Shown here: positions 4,798 through 7,097 of the stretch, piece after piece
Numbering within the stretch: position 1 is the first letter of the stretch
Layout of the letters: each line of letters starts with the position of its first letter
Source: a bacterium
Lineage (GTDB): Bacteria; Patescibacteriota; Minisyncoccia; Phycocordibacterales; SBAW01
Direction: 5' to 3'
Assembly (NCBI GenBank): GCA_030647845.1
Contig: JAUSIO010000030.1
Location: 1-7,097 of the forward strand
DNA length: 7,097 nt
The notes under the pieces: generated by a model
What the model saw: the letters and a program-made list of their open reading frames with translations, nothing else
What the model was told of the DNA's origin: nothing
The model's database searches: none
Position numbers and translations under genes: made by a program

Positions 4798-7017
4798 GTG
4801 AACCTTTCTGACCCGATTACTTCCCTCTTCCGACTTACCGATGTGCAAAAGGCGGCACTGCGGAAACTGCATATTGGCACAGTACGGGATTTGCTGTTCC
4901 ACTTCCCGTTTCGATACGAGCAAGAAGGGAGCGAACAAAGTGTTGCGGGGCTGGTGCTTGGTGCAGAAGTCTCGGTTGTCGGCGTACTCGAAAAACTGGA
5001 AACCAAAAAGTCGTGGAAGCGCAAAATCCCCGTGTCGGAGGGCTACCTGCGCGACCCCTCGGGGCGGATAAAACTGATGTGGTTTAACCAGCCCTACATC
5101 GCCAAAATGTACAGTAATGGGGTGCGGGTCAAAGCAGTTGGCAAAGTCGCGGGCTCGCCGGGGAAACTGTATTTGGCAAACCCACAATTGCAAAAAATTT
5201 CTGCGACTGAAGAAAGTCTCTTCGCTACACAGAAACTTGCTTCCCAAAAGTCCTCGGGTAGCCCCCAGACTTTTGTCCAGCAAGTTTCTGATTCGCTATT
5301 TGCCCAATATCCGGAGTCGAGCGGCATCACGTCACTATGGTTTCGACATGCGATAGAAAAAGTGTTTGCACAAATTGATATCGAGAAAATTGAAGACCCA
5401 ATCCCGCAGACACTGCTGAAGCACTACAATTTGCCAACGCTCAAGACCGCGCTCGTGTGGATACACACACCGCAGAGCGCGCGTGACGCCGAGGCGGCGC
5501 GTAAACGCTTTGCGTTTGAAGAAGTTTTTTTGATACAACTTGGGCGGCAGCAAGAGCGCGCCCAACAAAAACACGAACAGAGTTTTGTCGTTGATGTCCC
5601 GCAAAAAAATATCGGCGCGTTTGTAAGTGCATTTCCTTTTACCGCCACGCACGCACAAACCCGCGCGATAAAACAAATACTTTCTGATATGTCGGGTTAT
5701 ATTTTGCCGAGCGGAGCCCGGCAAGGCACTCCAATGTCGCGGCTTTTGGAAGGCGACGTCGGCTCGGGCAAAACCGCGGTCGCGGCGACCGCCTGTTTTG
5801 CGGTGGTCTCGACCCGGCCTGCGGGGCAAACATTTGGGACACTCCAAGCCGCGTATATGGCACCGACCGAGATTTTGGCAAAACAGCATTTTGAGTCATT
5901 TATCAAATATTTCGAAAAATTTCCTATCAACATCGGGCTTATAACCGGCAGTGGATGTTACAAGTTCCCTTCTAAAATCGGGCGAGGCCGCGCAACCACC
6001 ATCTCGCGTGCGCAATTACTCAAATGGGTTGCAAACGGCGAGATACCAGTACTTATAGGCACGCACGCGCTAATACAAAAAGCAGTGCAATTTAAACATC
6101 TGGCGTTGGTGGTAATAGACGAGCAACACCGCTTTGGTACTAATCAGCGGAGAATGTTGGCGAAGAAAGAGACGAGAATCCCCCACTTGCTGTCGATGAC
6201 TGCCACGCCAATCCCCCGCACGCTCGCGCTCACGGTCTACGGCGATTTGGATTTGACCCTGCTTGACGAGATGCCCGCAGGGCGCAAAAAAATAATAACT
6301 GAAATTGTCGCGCCCGAAAAACGCTCGGAGGCGTACCAAAAAATGCGTGCGCAGTTGGTAGAGGGTCGGCAAGCTTATGTGATTTGCCCCCGCATCGAAG
6401 AGCCCGACCCGAACAAGGCTTTTGCCTTGATGGCAAAGTCGGTAAAAGAGGAAGCAAAACGGCTCAAGAAAGACATTTTTCCCGAATATGAGATTGCGAT
6501 TTTGCACAGCAAAATGACGCCTAAGGAAAAAGACGAAACAATGCGAAAGTTTGTGGTAAACGAAATACAAATTTTGGTTGCAACATCGGTGGTCGAAGTG
6601 GGCGTCAATGTGCCAAACGCGACGATGATCTGTATCGAAGGCGCGGAGCGCTTTGGGCTGGCCCAGCTCCATCAACTGCGCGGGCGCGTTGTGCGTAGTA
6701 ACCATCAAGCCTATTGTTTTGTATGCCCAGAGTCGAAGGGAGAGCAAACGCTTGCGAGACTAAAAGCGCTCACCACCGCCAAAAACGGGTTTGAGTTGGC
6801 AGAGCAGGATTTACTCCAGCGCGGCGCCGGCCAGCTTGCCGGCGCCAAGCAGTGGGGAATCTCGGACATCGGTATGGACGCGCTCAAAAATTTAAAGCTA
6901 GTCGAAGCCGCACGCACCGAGGCAACCAAATTGATACAAGAAGACGAGTCTCTAACTAAACATCCCCTCCTTGCCCACGCACTCGCCGCACAATCCCAAG
7001 CGCTTCATTTTGAGTAG
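4798..7017 (+). CDS. recG: ATP-dependent DNA helicase RecG
   Basis: RecG is a superfamily 2 helicase that remodels stalled replication forks and branched DNA. The product has 739 residues (E. coli RecG has 693), starting at GTG 4798 because homology begins at VNLSDPITSLFRL; the open frame reaches back to 4597 but overlaps the divergent gene. The N-terminal wedge/OB-fold part (about 1-160) includes DLLFHFPFRYE. ALVWIHTPQ and RKRFAFEEVFLIQL precede the helicase core. Walker A GDVGSGKT is at 319-326, MAPTEILAKQHF follows as motif Ia, and DEQH is at 441-444. SMTATPIPRTLAL is motif III, then come LHSKMTPKEKDE and ATSVVEVGVNVPNATM, and QLHQLRGRVVR (623-633) is motif VI. Segments between core motifs are longer than in E. 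coli, notably VVSTRPAGQTFG before motif Ia and CYKFPSK...ISRAQLLKW (387-410), which I associate with Parcubacteria. Motif VI has Val632 where GRxGR usually has Gly. The gene is followed 23 bp later by a tRNA on the same strand. Confidence 0.95.
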   Translation: MNLSDPITSLFRLTDVQKAALRKLHIGTVRDLLFHFPFRYEQEGSEQSVAGLVLGAEVSVVGVLEKLETKKSWKRKIPVSEGYLRDPSGRIKLMWFNQPYIAKMYSNGVRVKAVGKVAGSPGKLYLANPQLQKISATEESLFATQKLASQKSSGSPQTFVQQVSDSLFAQYPESSGITSLWFRHAIEKVFAQIDIEKIEDPIPQTLLKHYNLPTLKTALVWIHTPQSARDAEAARKRFAFEEVFLIQLGRQQERAQQKHEQSFVVDVPQKNIGAFVSAFPFTATHAQTRAIKQILSDMSGYILPSGARQGTPMSRLLEGDVGSGKTAVAATACFAVVSTRPAGQTFGTLQAAYMAPTEILAKQHFESFIKYFEKFPINIGLITGSGCYKFPSKIGRGRATTISRAQLLKWVANGEIPVLIGTHALIQKAVQFKHLALVVIDEQHRFGTNQRRMLAKKETRIPHLLSMTATPIPRTLALTVYGDLDLTLLDEMPAGRKKIITEIVAPEKRSEAYQKMRAQLVEGRQAYVICPRIEEPDPNKAFALMAKSVKEEAKRLKKDIFPEYEIAILHSKMTPKEKDETMRKFVVNEIQILVATSVVEVGVNVPNATMICIEGAERFGLAQLHQLRGRVVRSNHQAYCFVCPESKGEQTLARLKALTTAKNGFELAEQDLLQRGAGQLAGAKQWGISDIGMDALKNLKLVEAARTEATKLIQEDESLTKHPLLAHALAAQSQALHFE

Positions 7018-7026
7018 CAACCAGTG

Positions 7027-7032
7027 TATATT
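7027..7032 (+). promoter_or_regulatory. Candidate -10 box of the downstream tRNA
   Basis: TATATT ends eight bases before the tRNA 5' end at 7041, so the precursor would have almost no 5' leader. A weak -35 (TTCATT, 7004-7009) lies at 17 bp inside the end of recG. Cotranscription with recG is the alternative, as no terminator lies between them. Confidence 0.4.
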
Positions 7033-7040
7033 TTGACCAC

Positions 7041-7097
7041 GGGCGCGTAGCTCAGTTGGTAGAGCAGACGACTTATACTCGTCCGGTCCCTGGTTCG
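7041..7097 (+). tRNA. tRNA-Ile, anticodon TAT (3' part beyond the window)
   Basis: The first 57 nt of a tRNA are present. GGGCGCG is the 5' acceptor strand, TA links it to the D arm GCTC...GAGC with loop AGTTGGTA, and the anticodon stem GACGA/TCGTC encloses loop CTTATAC. The anticodon is TAT, with T33 before it and A37 after it as expected. A 5-nt variable loop and the first T-arm strand CCTGG with TTCG follow. UAU pairs with the isoleucine codon AUA. The 3' acceptor strand and the CCA status are not visible. The GGGC acceptor start is compatible with an isoleucine tRNA, but the identity rests mainly on the anticodon. Confidence 0.88.

Noticed and set aside
4758..5024. N-terminal extension of the malic enzyme
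   Set aside because: It is antisense to RecG, and malic enzyme similarity begins at MAKNDTAKK (4757).
1..7097. CRISPR array, intact insertion sequence, or recoded stop codons
   Set aside because: No regularly spaced repeats, no transposase or paired terminal repeats, and no conserved protein interrupted by TGA were seen.

Overview
The window reads as a stretch of chromosome from a Candidate Phyla Radiation (Patescibacteria) bacterium, most likely a Parcubacteria relative. Three things point there. RecG (4798-7017) carries inserted segments that I associate with Parcubacteria RecG. The recombinase remnant at 207-506 looks like the C-terminal tail of the zinc-ribbon serine recombinases common in those genomes. 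Several genes have a -10 box placed so that transcription would begin at the start codon. The code appears to be standard: TGA ends the small secreted-protein gene, and no in-frame TGA needs to be read as an amino acid. The phylum call is from memory of protein families and has not been tested by search.

Left end (1-541): a junction of accessory character. A gene running off the left edge on the minus strand begins with a helix-turn-helix-like N-terminus (perhaps a Fic-type protein). A perfect 11-bp inverted repeat just upstream of it is a strong operator candidate. To the right lies the 3' end of a serine recombinase gene with no 5' end, then a bidirectional hairpin terminator. tRNA-Ser(GCT) on the minus strand (622-708) follows. 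Together they look like the worn edge of an integrated element beside a tRNA gene.

Middle (709-3600): a small flavin-type split-barrel protein (836-1315, plus) converges on a CopB-like heavy-metal P-type ATPase (3225-1336, minus) with a CPH motif and a His-rich N-terminus. Divergent from the ATPase is a small predicted secreted protein (3303-3554, plus) with a strong Shine-Dalgarno site and a terminator hairpin overlapping its stop codon. Its function is not recognised.

Right part (3606-7097): a compact malic enzyme (4757-3606, minus) and RecG helicase (4798-7017, plus) are transcribed divergently from only 40 bp. RecG is followed by the first 57 nt of a tRNA with anticodon TAT, which would read the isoleucine codon AUA directly.

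The genes do not form one pathway. They are mostly single-gene units: two tRNAs, DNA repair, carbon metabolism, metal export and a stress-type flavoprotein. No CRISPR array, intact insertion sequence or multi-gene defence system is visible. The most interesting points are the AUA-reading tRNA, the leaderless promoter layout, the operator/recombinase junction, and the unknown secreted protein beside the metal pump.
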